A DNA stretch of 64,000 nt from Austropuccinia psidii. Lineage: Eukaryota > Basidiomycota > Pucciniomycetes > Pucciniales > Sphaerophragmiaceae. Location of the stretch: assembly GCA_023105745.1 (NCBI GenBank), contig JALGQZ010000004.1, positions 65,712,612 through 65,776,611 on the forward strand, read 5' to 3'. Every line of letters begins with the position of its first letter. The first letter of the stretch is position 1. The notes under the pieces are model-generated. The model did not search any database. It worked only from the letters and a program-made list of their open reading frames with translations, and was not told the origin of the DNA. Positions 1 to 10,498 of the stretch are shown here, piece after piece. The translations under genes and the position numbers were made by a program.

Positions 1-400
1 GGCCTTACTATCTCAAAGAAGACCTCATAGACTCCGTAATAGCTATGTGGGTCATTATCAACCTACCCAAAAGGCTTAAAACAACCATGGAAGTCTGGCT
101 CGGTAAATGCAAAATGGAAAAGACATCTCCTTCCCTTGACGACACCTGGGAAGTGATGAGAAAATTTCTACAGCAAGATGAAAACAACCACAAACCCAAC
201 AACCAAGCATTAATTGCCTGAAAAGCTAACTCCAACTCCTAACAACACCACCAAAAAAAAAGAAAACAAGAAGAAGATTACCCCAAATGCGCCCCTGGAT
301 GGCATAATCCTTTGGCCAGACATGACAAAAGTGAATGCAACTTCCTTAAAAGGGACAAAAACAAAAAGAGAGGCCAGAAAACAATTAAGTCCCTCATAGC
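1..400 (+). pseudogene. Copia-1 gag C-terminal part with variant zinc finger
   Basis: Nucleocapsid part of the Copia-1 Gag (UBN2-type). Read in frame with the downstream protease, it contains an AMWVI.NLP segment also present in the copy near 62090. At 288-338 it has a Cys-His-His-Cys cluster, C-X4-H-X5-H-X4-C (CAPGWHNPLARHDKSEC). The other copy has the same spacing at 62302-62352, which suggests a metal-binding nucleocapsid finger that departs from the usual CX2CX4HX4C. Stops around 220-235 break the frame. The Gag start lies outside the window. Confidence 0.75.
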
Positions 401-938
401 ATCTACCAACAAACACGACTACAACTCAATAATACTTGATTTGGGAGCCACAACTTCAATGTTCAACAATCCCAAGTTATTCATTAAAATCTCCAAATTA
501 ACTCAAACCATAGAGCTAGCTGACAGATCCACAATCCTAGCCTCCGGAACTGGGACAGTCCGTATCAAACTTTCCCACTGCTTCTTAGACCTATCCAACT
601 GTCTACTAGTAGAAAATCTGTTGTATAACCTAATAAGCCTAGGAAAAATCCTCAAACCAAATTACAAGCTCACTACCAACAAAAATAAGGCTTTTCAAGT
701 ACTTGACCAAAACAACAACCTGATCATCAAAGGAAGCTTTAAATGTGGAAATTTTGAAATCAATACAGAAAACAAACTTGCCCTCACCACAGCCTCCCAC
801 TCAAACAAGTCTCTTACAATACATCAAGCTGCCAGCCATCCTTCCCCAGAATATTTAAGCAAGATGTTTCCAAAAGCCAACGTACAAAACTTTCTATGTA
901 ACTCTTTCAACCTCTGCAAAATAACCAAATACCCCTGA
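312..938 (+). pseudogene. Copia-1 protease and GAG-pre-integrase region
   Basis: The frame runs through an aspartic protease with the active-site segment DLGATTSM at about 437-460, where classic copia has D-S-G; Gly replaces the usual Ser and Ala follows. It continues to a GAG-pre-integrase stretch with H-X-A-A-S-H-P near 825-840 and a C-X2-C pair near the end (LCNSFNLCK), which is the start of the integrase zinc finger. The frame ends at a TGA at 936-938 that interrupts the polyprotein; integrase resumes at 984. The first Met is internal to the polyprotein, not a genuine start. The protein would cleave Gag-Pol inside virus-like particles. Confidence 0.85.
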
Positions 939-983
939 AAGGGATCTTTCCCCTTACCCCAAAAAAGACTCAAATTCTTACAC

Positions 984-2060
984 ATGGATCTATTTGGACC
1001 TGTTGAAACCCCTTCCAACCTTGGCTCCAAATATTGCCTAAGGGTAATGGATGGGTTCAGCCATTTTGTCTGGACCCTATTCCTGAAATCTAAATGCAAA
1101 GTAAGCTTTCTCCTTCAAGAACTCTTTGCTCATATTGAAAATCAATCCCACGCAAAAATTACCAATGTTGTATCCAACAATGGAAGAGAATTTAAAAATG
1201 AAGAATTAAACAATCTCTTCCAAGCAAAAGGCATCACCCACCTTACCACTGCCCCATACACACCTCAGCAAAACCCTTTTGCTGAACAAGGGAACAGAAC
1301 CACTGTCACCAAAGCAAGACGCCTCCTTAAAGACTCCGGCCTCAGTGGGTCTTAGTGGGCTGAAGCTGTTAGAACCGCAACATACTTGGAAAATATCACA
1401 CCGAAAAAGTCATTAGACCACTCCACTCCCTTTAACCAATGGGTCAAAAGAACTCCAACCTATCATCACCTACAGCCTTTTGGGTGTCTCTGCTATTAAT
1501 TCAACAACCTCATCAGAGGAAAATTCTCATATTGAGGATCTGAAGGGATCTTTTTAGGGTATGAGGAGGGGCACCGGGCATATCAAATCTTGGACAGGCG
1601 GACAGGTAACGTAAAAATTACTCACCACGTTAAATTTATCCCAAACGTGTTTCTGGGAAAACTATCTAACCCAACTAATATGGAAGCTGACCTGCTTTGA
1701 CTTACCACAGATCTAAACCAGACCCTTATCACCAAGCATGAAAAAGAAAATTCCCCACAAAGAACCGACCTTGAAATAGGCTCACCAACACCCTCAGAAT
1801 CCAGTTTTGAACCAGATCCAATTGAAGATTTGACAGAAGTAATCTACCTCAAAACAAAGTCACCATCACTCCCTAGAACAGACAACCCTGAACCAGACCC
1901 CAATCGTCTCACAAAAGGTAAATCTCCCAGATATGAATGGATACCAGAGAATGAACCGCCACCAAAAGAAATTCTTGGAAAAGTGGGAGGCCACAGGAAT
2001 GTAATTGAATCCCAAAGACAACCTAAACACTATGCCAACGCTGTCTCACTCCTGGATTAG
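984..2060 (+). pseudogene. Copia-1 integrase core and linker, broken
   Basis: Retroviral-type integrase (rve) core: D in MDLFGPVETPS, the second acidic motif in VSNNGREF, and the Glu in APYTPQQNPFAEQGNRT near 1253-1300. In the second motif Asn stands where SDNG-E-F normally has the catalytic Asp, so this copy should be inactive. Stops at 1353-1355, about 1496, 1528 and 1698 interrupt the C-terminal domain, which still reads GEIFLGY-like and GNVKITHHVKF segments. The stretch 1830-2060 is the acidic, Pro-rich linker before RT, with a stop at 2058-2060. Confidence 0.82.
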
Positions 2061-2087
2061 GAATGCCCAAAGAACTTCCATCAAGCC

Positions 2088-2864
2088 ATGAAAAGTCACC
2101 TCCACCAACACTGGGAGGATTCTATCAAGAAAGAACTGGACAACATGGAAAAACATCAGGTTTGGTCCCCCGCTACCTTAACTGAAAACACAAAACCTCT
2201 CTCCACCAACTGGGTTTTCAAATGCAACACCAACAAAGATGGAAATCTAACCAAATTCAAATCTCGACTTTGTGTGCAAGGATTCCATCAGAAAGAGGGC
2301 ATTGACTATGGAGATGTCTTCTCACCCACTGGAAGATCAACCTCACTACGACTCCTCCTCACCCTCTGCCACTTAAACGGGTTCACCATTGAACAAATGG
2401 ATGTGGAATGCACTTTCCTTAATGGAAAACCCGACAAAGACCTCTACATTCTTAGACCCAATGGGTACACAAAACACCAGCCAAGCAAATACTTTATCCT
2501 GAATCAATTGCTTTACGGATTGAAGCAAAGCCCCCAATGCTGGCATAAAGAACTGAAGAATGCCTTGAAATCCATTGGACTCAATGCAGCACACACTGAC
2601 CCCTGCCTGTATCACTCAACCAACCAAAATAAACCCATGTGGCTATTCATACATGTTGACGACTTAATCTTTGGGGGATCTTGGAACAACAAATTTAAAA
2701 CTAAAATCAGCAATACATTTGAAATGGATGACCTAGGAAAAATAAAATTTGCCCTAGGAATCAGAATTACTCAACATACCAACTACATCAGTCTCATCCA
2801 AGACAAACCAATTAACAACATTCTGGAAGAGTTCAATATCATTAACCCTCAAACTCACATCTAG
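2088..2864 (+). pseudogene. Copia-1 reverse transcriptase (RVT_2)
   Basis: 258 codons of the copia-type RT domain. Visible motifs are NWVFKCNTNKDGN, KSRLCVQGFHQKEGIDY, FTIEQMDVECTFLNG (motif A Asp), LLYGLKQSPQCW, and FIHVDDLIF, which is the Y/H-VDD catalytic box. The catalytic Asp residues are present, so damage lies elsewhere: the frame ends at a stop at 2862-2864 before RNase H. It would copy the element RNA into cDNA in the cytoplasmic particle. Confidence 0.9.
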
Positions 2865-2940
2865 CCCCCTACCAGGAAACTGCAAATCCTTCAGAGACCT
2901 ACCGACTCAAGAAACAACTCACCCATTCAACTACCAACGG

Positions 2941-3549
2941 GTGATCGGACTGCTCCAATACCTAGTTCAATGTACCAGACCAGACCTGGCCTATAGCACT
3001 TCTTTCCTCTCACATTACCTTGAAAACCCGAAGGATTTTCACTTCAACGCCACAAAACATGTCCTTGCCTATTTTAGCTGCACCCAACACTTTGATCTCT
3101 GTCTTGGCCAAAATAAACTAATTCACCAAAAAGACCAACTCCTTGGATTCACCAACAGTAACTGGGGCGGAAGTGAGGGGTACAAGTCCTTCTCCACATC
3201 CATAGTTCACTACTATGCCACCCTTGGCTGGAGAAGCCACAAACAAAAGGTAGTGGAATTATCATCTTCTGAAGCAGAATACAATGCAATAACGGAAGGA
3301 ATTCAATATCTACAATGGCTGAAAAGCCTCATTCTCAAATCAACCAATGAACATCTTAGACAAACTCTGTTAACCAACAACCAAAGCGCAATTGCAATAG
3401 CATCTAACCACGTGTACCATCATGAAACCCGGCACATCAACTTCCAACTACATTTCATATGCGACTTAATAGAACAGGACAAATTGGAAATCAATTACCT
3501 AGACACCAAGAACATGATTGCCAACTCACTAACCAAAAATAACCCATAA
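2941..3549 (+). pseudogene. Copia-1 RNase H domain
   Basis: Frame of about 202 codons, opening with a GTG rather than a true start. It holds the RT connection (LLQYLVQCTRPDLAYS) and the copia RNase H: TNSNWGG replaces the usual D-A/S-D-WGG, so the first catalytic Asp appears lost; SSSEAEYNA is intact; NNQSAIAIA has Asn for the usual D-N-Q-S Asp. It ends with the usual HINFQLHFICDLIE tail (normally H-I-D/E-R-H-F) and a stop at 3547-3549, the natural C-terminus. Confidence 0.87.
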
Positions 3550-4103
3550 AACAAAAGAATTGACCATTTGAGAATCATCTTTGGAAATAAAGGACTATCA
3601 AGTAAGGCAGAGTGAAAGAAAAGAAAAGATGGTAAACACTAGCTATACACTAAATGCATACAACCAGATGATGTAATACTATGACATAATCAATACAGGA
3701 TAGCTTCAATCCCTGTTGACCATTACTAAACTATTTAAACCTGCAATATCTTGTATCTAGAATCTCCATCTTCTGTGTTTACTGTTTCTCCTTTAGGTTT
3801 GTCATGCCTACTTCCCTCCTCACCCTGATTGATTGGCCCAGACCTCCTGTCTTGCCAATCCAAGGTACTTTACTTGATAACTCCTTAATTACAACTAGTA
3901 TCATTAAAAGCAATTAAACCTCATTGTCCGTGTTTACTTTTTCTCCTTTAGGTTTGTAGTGCCTACTTCCCTCCTCACCCTGATCCATTGGCTAAGACCT
4001 CCTGTCTTGGCAATCCAAGGTTTGTCGTGCCTACTTCCCTCCTCACCCTGATCAATTGGCTAAGACCTCCTGTCTTGCCGATCCAAGTCCTGTTTGTCTT
4101 ACA
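3550..4103. other. Non-coding stretch: Copia-1 3' end, possible LTR remnant, leader of Copia-3
   Basis: No coding region. A purine-rich run at about 3600-3632 may be the Copia-1 polypurine tract, with LTR-like AT-rich sequence after it, but I cannot find a matching 5' LTR inside the window. The second half holds the three-copy repeat described separately. No copy of the Copia-3 3' LTR start (TGTTGTCCCAGC, 51720) is visible here, so its 5' LTR is missing or unrecognisable. Confidence 0.5.
3796..4087 (+). repeat. Three direct copies of a 70-bp unit
   Basis: Copies at 3796-3865, 3951-4020 and 4019-4087 share the core GCCTACTTCCCTCCTCACCC and the end GACCTCCTGTCTTG..ATCCAAG. Copies 1 and 2 also share about 20 bp upstream, ending in a pyrimidine-rich TTTCTCCTTTAG that looks like a 3' splice site. 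Copies 2 and 3 abut directly while 1 and 2 are separated by 85 bp. Possibly a duplicated leader segment of Copia-3. Confidence 0.85.
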
Positions 4104-6408
4104 ATGGCCAAACCCAACCCTTCCTCAGCTTCCAATAAGCCAATGCTACCTCCCATGGATGCTGAAACAGCTAGAAACTGCCATTTGACAATTGCAAAAG
4201 CAACTTCTTTGATACAACCAATGGATAGGACTTTTTGATATGGGAGAAACACATCACAATCCTATTAGACAGCTTTATTGATGACGCCAACTACCTTACC
4301 CACCAGCATCCAACTTTGCCTTCTAATGAAAAGATTTGCTGAGCTCTTTTGTTACACTCCCTACCACCATTGATCCAGAATACAGTCTTATCAATCCAAT
4401 TCTGCTTTGAGATTTATAACAGGCTGCAACAACAATTCTTTGCCATATCTCGTTCTTCCCTCCTATCAGCCTGACAATACCTTACAACCTTACAGATGTC
4501 TTCCAGCGAACACCCTGTCAAATTCCTACACTGGCTGCAAGATGCAATTCAATTCTTTAAGAACCATGGTGGTTGTTTCAATGAACAAATCATCTCCAGC
4601 TTGATTCTCCAAGAAGAAATATCAGACCTCTCTCTGTGCAAGTCAGTAATGAGTTTTATCAAGGATTACATGTCACTCACCCATGAACAACCTAGCTTTT
4701 CTCAATGCTTTTTAACTTTACAAGCTTGCTTCCAACAATTGACTTCCTTGCAGTTGAGCTGCAATGCTCCCATCCTCAACATTGATGCCCAACGGTCTTG
4801 TCTACCATCTTCTGGTACAACTATTGAGGTTTCATAGGAGGACTACAATGGTAATGTTCTCAACCTGGCAGCACTTCGAGCCATGGTCAAGGGTACTTGT
4901 TTTAATTGGGGTAAGACCGGTCATTTTGAAAAGCAATGCTGTAACCCTTCCCGGAACACTCCTTCACACAGCCAACCTTCCCAAAAAGCTACTTTTTGAG
5001 CCTACTACCCCATCATCACCCCGCCAGTATACCCCTCCTCAACCTCAAGCACCTCACCATTAAAGAACCGGGTGGCCAACTACTACCGGCCTAACTACAA
5101 GGAGCGCCCACAAGTACCCATCAAAGCACAAATGAGCAAGTTGGGTGGTGAAGATAGCGGATTGGAGGTGCTACAGGCGGGAATTGATAATTTCAAGCTG
5201 GCCACTGGTGCCAGTCATACACTGACTGGTGACCTGTCTGCTCTGCACTCCTTCCCCAGACTGACTTCCCAAATTCCCCTGTCTGTAGCTACTAGACAAT
5301 CAGGTAGACAAAGTTTCTTCACTGGGGTTGGCTGCCTGATATATAATGGCCTGTCTGCCCACCATGTCTCAATCCAAGGAGAATTACATTGCCCTGATGC
5401 CACCTGTATGCTGATATCTCCTGCGGGACTAAAGAAATTTGGTGCAAAGCTGTCTTTTATTAATGACAATATCATAATTTCTGACACTGCTTACACACCC
5501 GTGTTACAGGCTTTGTTTTGTAACCGCTCCAACAGATGGTTGTTTCTCCCTTATATAGTAAATCGCTTTGATGAAATGAAAACAGATATCCCCAGATTTT
5601 TTGTTGACTCAACCCTACCCAAAGAGCCATACTCCCCTATCCTGTACCACATTGACTTGATGTTCTAGCTGGAAGTATTGCCCCTACTTCTGACAATCTT
5701 TCCTGTGAGAACTTGACCACACAGATACTCCATGAGGCTTTTGGTCATCTTGGAACTAAAAGCATACTTTCTTTGCTTAAATATTGTTTTGGAGAGCACT
5801 GTGCTATCTCATTGCAAAGAAGCTCAGCTGACTGCACTGCCTGTAGAATATCAAAGAGTGAGTGACAGTGCATTTTGACTCATGAGCCCTCAAATCCGGC
5901 ACCCTTGGACTGAGTTTGTGCAGACCTGATGGGCCCCTTTCAACCTGGTTTGAATGGTGCGGCGTGGGTAACAACAATCCATGATACTGGCTCTACCTAT
6001 GGTGAGTGATTTTGCCTAACACACAAATCCCAGGCCACCAGTGCACTGTTGGTGGTTCTAAAGAAATGGACAACCATTGAAGGCTAGTCAGACCAACAGA
6101 GGTGGTGATTTTGTTAATTCTCAAATGATGGAATGGTGCAGGGAAAACAGGGTTCTGAACCGCAAGAGCCTGCCTTACTTTCACCAGAAGAATGGCCTTG
6201 CCAAAAGGTACAAATGCTCCATTTCAGACATGGGTTGTACATTACTTTGGGCATTGGGCCTTCCCCAACGCTTCTGTACTTTTGCTTTCACCTGGGCTGC
6301 TCATATTCTCAACAATAGGAAAACAAACACCTTGCAACATATTCCTACTAAAGCCACCTTGCCTGGACCAGCTCCACATATTTGGCAAAGAGGCATTCAT
6401 TCACATAC
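4104..6408 (+). pseudogene. Copia-3 segment 1: gag, protease, start of integrase (outermost host element)
   Basis: Degraded Ty1/copia polyprotein, the oldest layer of the nest. An ATG at 4104 opens a Gag-like N-terminus (MAKPNPSSASNKP), and Gag sequence continues in several frames to about 5060. The frame 5072-5668 carries the protease: LATGASHTLTGD near 5200 replaces the usual L-D-S-G-A-S-H, so the catalytic Asp is lost. A GAG-pre-integrase motif (HEAFGHLGTKS) follows near 5738. Integrase reads at 6077-6408 (TNRGGDFV for S-D-N-G-E-F; Asp lost). The coding sequence is cut at 6408 by the family-A element and resumes at 16070. Confidence 0.85.
6404..6408 (+). repeat. Target-site duplication CATAC, left of element A
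   Basis: CATAC precedes the left LTR of element A and recurs at 16070-16074 directly after the right LTR. The perfect 5-bp duplication proves a single insertion event into Copia-3. Confidence 0.93.
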
Positions 6409-7835
6409 TGTCAGGATGAAACTATGAAAGAGTGGTAATGTAGGCTATTTACAACTCAAACTATGTTTGTGACACGGTAAAAAATGCTTTAAGAAGGTTT
6501 TGAGATGATTAAGAATAAATTTAAGGGCTTTACTATAGTGGTTATAGTGGTGGTGAGCGCTGTTGAAAGCCCTGGGTGCAGCTTTATCTGTTGGGTTACA
6601 ATAATAAAAGACTACAATAATTAAACTTATAATTATACCTGATTATTAACCAAGAGTAAAACTGTTTTTGACAGTTTACTACGTAGGTTATTCAAGAGCA
6701 GGATGAGGAAAGGCTTTTGGCTGTGAAAAACCCTCCTTTTATCCTGAAATTGAGGTGGAAAGGCTGCTAGACCTTTCCACGTAGAGGAAGTGAAGATTTT
6801 TCACTCTCTATGACAGGCTTGTGGCTTGCAAACAGCCTGTATACTCTGTATTGGGCTCAGATGTGGTTTTGAAACCACATCTTGGTGGTTTTCACCAATA
6901 CAGGGTGAAAATTTTCATCTGGGGACCTCACAGCCTGATTCTGACGTGTATGACGCGTAGAATGCTGTACAGAAACTGTATGGGACCCCAGTATTGACTG
7001 ACATATGAGGTATTGAAGTAAAAACATGCTTCTTTGTCTATTTGACACCTCATATTCATGGTTATGGGATATTATCCCATGGTAAGGCTGTATATGACAG
7101 CAGGTGGGATTTTGACCTTAAAATGGTCATAACTCTGTCAGTTTTTGAGATATCAAGCTCAAATTGGTTCATTATATATCTCTATGAGCTCTACACAATG
7201 GTACCCACCTTGACATAGCTATCATTAAATATGACTAAGTTATCCCATGTACAAGTATTTTTGTACATTGGCATGGTTTGGGCAAAAGCTGTATTAAGCT
7301 TGTTTGGCCAATACCTTCTGTTGTAGTTGAGCTATGAGGAAATGGATGGCACCATCAGATAGCCCTGATTGTGCTCTTTCCAAAAATACCCCACTTTAAG
7401 TATCTCACACTAAAACTGTAAAAGTTAGATGAGAGGTGAATGTTTTGTTCACCCTTATTTGGTCTGAATTTGACCATAACTCAAGTAATACTGGTGCTAG
7501 CTCAGTTTGGCTAGCACCATTAGACAGCCCTGGCTTAGAGCTTCATTTTGAATACCCATTTGATGGGGTTAAGCCTCTCCTTCTAGATTTTAGATGAGAG
7601 GTGAAAATTAAGGTTTATGCTCAGCAATAACTTTGAGCAGGAATAACTTTGTTATTTCTTGTCCTATGGTGATGGGACTTATATTTTCAGAAAGAGGTGA
7701 GTTTCCTCTTTCCTTTGGTACCTTTTTGAGCTAATTTGGCTCAGCTCCATGTTTTGGTGGTATTTTGGCTATACCATTGGTTTATGGTATTTTGGCTGTC
7801 ATGCTTGTGCTCTGGTTTTGAGTCACAGGCTGACA
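6409..7835 (-). repeat. Gypsy-A 3' LTR
   Basis: 1427 bp, bounded by TGTCAG and CTGACA. It is nearly identical to 14658-16069. Read along the plus strand it contains a near-palindrome at about 6857-6880 around TGTGGTTTTGAAACCACA, a neighbouring TTGGTG-CACCAA hairpin, and the 17-mer at 6964-6980 that is also found in LTR-B. An 18-bp segment near 7468-7486 is absent from the other LTR. Confidence 0.95.
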
Positions 7836-7860
7836 TACCCTCCCTCTAAAAAAGGCTCAT
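7836..7860 (-). other. Gypsy-A polypurine tract
   Basis: On the minus strand the sequence TTTTTTAGAGGGAGGGTA stands directly upstream of the 3' LTR. This is the expected RNase H-resistant primer for plus-strand DNA synthesis. Confidence 0.85.
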
Positions 7861-7871
7861 CATAGATGAGA

Positions 7872-8420
7872 CTATTCAGTCCTCCTAGAGGCTCTGAATC
7901 TCCTTAAATGAAGTTTTCCATCTGGTATGGCATCCTCTGCCAACCATTTGTCTTTGTCAGCTGTCTGGTTCTTGAATCTGACTAGATATTGTCTCTGATC
8001 CTTCCCATTAAGTCTGATTTTTCTTGCCCTGATGATTTTACTCACAGGTCCAGGAGAGTCTTCTACTTCCACTATTTCTGGTGGAGTGATGTTTTTCTTC
8101 CTGGAGGGGAATTTATCCTCCTCTGTTTGGAAGTATGGTTTGACCAGGCTCACTGGAAAGACTGGGTGTTTCCTAGAAAACTCCTCAGTGAGCTTGAACT
8201 CTACTGCATTCTTCCCTATCAACTTAATGATAGTGAAGGGCCCTACAAATGAGTCTCTCATTTTCTTAGGTCCTTTGAGATTGTTAAAGTTCAGTGTAGA
8301 CACTAACACCTGGTCCCCTTCCTTGAAGTCAGGTTCCACATGTGATTTGTCCCACCTTTGCTTGTTATACTCTTTGGCTCAGCTATGCATTTGGCAGCAG
8401 TATCACAGGCTTTCTTCCAC
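7872..8420 (-). pseudogene. Gypsy-A integrase C-terminus with chromodomain-like tail
   Basis: 155-codon frame continuing the integrase after a frameshift near 8340-8400. It shows the GPF/Y module (PKKMRDSFVGPFTII), HPVFPVSLVKPY, and then a basic segment leading to RQYLVRFKN....DKWLAEDAI. The latter has the Y-L-V-K/R-W-K...W-E pattern of a chromodomain in weakened form. Such tails steer integration to marked chromatin. The stop at 7872-7874 is 36 bp from the LTR, so this is the natural end of Pol. Confidence 0.85.
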
Positions 8421-10498
8421 ATATCATGGAAGTCTTTGGCTGTGGGGTGGATGGTCAGAAGATTTTTCTTCAAGTGATCCACAGGTAACAGGGGATTCCA
8501 CCCTTTCTCTACCAGTGCAGGTGTTTTTCCTGTGGTAGAGTGCTGGCTTGTATTATAATCCAGTTGGACTGCTGGTAAGAGGGTGACCCAATCATGGGTG
8601 TATCCCTCATGGTCCTTGTATTCCATGCCATAGGCACAGAACCTCCTGAGGATGTCCTCCATTGTTTGGATCATCCTCTCAGCTAGGCCATCTGTTTGTG
8701 GATGGTAAGCTGTGGAAAAAGCAAGCTTGGTGCCAAGCATGTCATATAAATTGGTCCAAAATTCAGATGTGAATTTTGGGTCCCTGTCACTAATTATGAT
8801 CTTAGGGACTCCACAGGTGGATATGATGTTATTCCAAAATAACAGAGCAGTGTCCATGGCTGTGTCCTCTTTATGGCATGGTAGACATCTCATGCTCTTG
8901 CTGAACCTATCAACTATGATTAAGCAGGCATTGTAGTTTTCTTTGCCTCCTGGGACAAGTCCTGTGACCCAGTCCATGTTGATGGTTTCCCATGGGTGTT
9001 TGGGTTCTTCTGTGTGTTGAAGCAACCCATATTTCTTCCCATGTTTTCTATTTGCCTTTTGGCATCTTTCACAAGTGTTGATGTATTCACTCAACTCTTG
9101 CTCCCACTTGGGCCACCAAGCTGTGCTTGCTACCCTCTCTTTAGTCCTGTCCTCACTCATGTGTCTCATATAGGGGCAGTCATGGCATTCCTGCAGGATT
9201 AAAGAGATGTGGTCTCTGTCTATCACTGTGAGTGCACTGGTGTGCTTTTCTCTGTGATAAATCAGGCCATCTATAAGGAAGAATTTATTGTCCTTATAGG
9301 CCCTCAACCAGGGTTCCTCCAGCTGGGGTTCCAGTTCTGGGCTCCTGTATTTTTGTTGAAGGAGTTGGAGTAGTATGCTACACTGTTTGTGTTTAGCATA
9401 AGATTTCAGTACTGCATTGAAAAATGCATTGTGCAGTTCTGAGGAACTTATTCCCAGTATGGGGGTTTCTTTCCCTTCTGAATCAGTGTTTCCACTGTCA
9501 AGGGTACCACTCCCTGGTGCCCATTCAGAGAATCTGAAGTTCTTCTTCCTATTTATTTCCATAAAATGGATAGGAATTTTTTCAGCAACTTCAGGGTCAT
9601 AAGCTCGATTGCTTTTGACATTGTCCAGTGGCCATCTGCTAAGGCCATCTGCATTGGTATGGCTTTTACCTTCCTTGTATATGATGGTCATGTTCCCTCT
9701 ATACTCCTGGATGGCTATTTGCCATCTCAGCATGTGTCTATTAGTAGTCTTCATGTTTAGTAAAGACTTCAAGGCTGTGCAGTCTGTGTAGACTTCAAAG
9801 ACTGCACCCTCCAAGTAATAATGGAGTTTTTCTAGAGCCCAGACTAGACATAGACATTCTGTCTGGGTGGCCCCATACCTGGCTTCTGAATCTTTCAGCT
9901 GCCTGAAGATGTAACATATTACACCTTCTCTTGGTTCACCATCCACAATTTGTCTTTGGTGAAGGGCTGCTCCCAAGCCTTGGCTGCATGCTGCATCTAT
10001 ATATAACTTGAATGGTAGTTCAAAGTCAGGCAAGATGAGCACAGGTGCACTTGTGAGTTCATATTTGATCCTCTCATATGCATCCCTCCTTTCCTTGGTT
10101 ATTTCAAAAACTACATCCTTTGAGCATAGCTTGTATAAACTACTAGTTATGTGGGCAAAGTTTTTGATGTGGTTTCTATAGTAGCTAGCAAATCCAAGGA
10201 AACATTGCATCTATTTGATGTTCTTCGGTACTGGCTTTTGCAGTACTGCTGCTACTTTGTTCTGGTCAATTGCCAGACTAAGGCCTGAGACTTTGTGTCC
10301 TAGAGCTAGTAGCTCTTGTTGGACAAAATTACACTTTTTAAGTGAAATTTTCAGATTGATGGGTGTATATTTACGTAGCACTCTGTCTATGTATTGTACA
10401 TGGTCTTCCCATGTCTCTGAGTATATAATGATATCATCAATATATACTACCATCCAGCCTTCCATTATTTCTTTTTGAGATATGGTGTCCATCATCCT
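8303..10498 (-). pseudogene. Gypsy-A RT palm C-terminal part, RNase H and integrase
   Basis: Two consecutive open stretches in one frame (10495-10211 and 10210-8303), separated by an in-frame TAG at 10211-10213. The first has the RT catalytic box VVYIDDIIIYSE near 10440. The second has RNase H ([38 protein letters not shown]), an integrase HHCC finger (H...H...CERC near 9060-9170), and the DDE core: D in NMDWVTGL near 8970, D in IISDRDPKF near 8790, E in [12 protein letters not shown] near 8680. The catalytic residues look intact. The element is disabled by stops at 10211 and 10499 and a frameshift near 8390. Confidence 0.93.

Larger units (their letters stand above)
1..3549 (+). mobile_element. 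Copia-1: decayed Ty1/copia retrotransposon, 5' end outside window
   Basis: Gag C-terminus, protease, integrase, reverse transcriptase and RNase H follow one another in Ty1/copia order (integrase before RT) on the plus strand. The reading frame is broken by many stops and frameshifts (near 230, 940, 1355-1500, 1698, 2060, 2864-2940), so this is a dead copy. Its proteins resemble those of the copy at 61628-64000, so both belong to one family. No 5' LTR is visible because the window opens inside gag. The 3' end is somewhere after the RNase H stop at 3549. Confidence 0.93.

Noticed and set aside
8032..8538. Plus-strand ORFs across Gypsy-A (for example 8032-8538, 10562-10945, 11411-11674)
   Set aside because: Shadows of the minus-strand pol frame, without domains.
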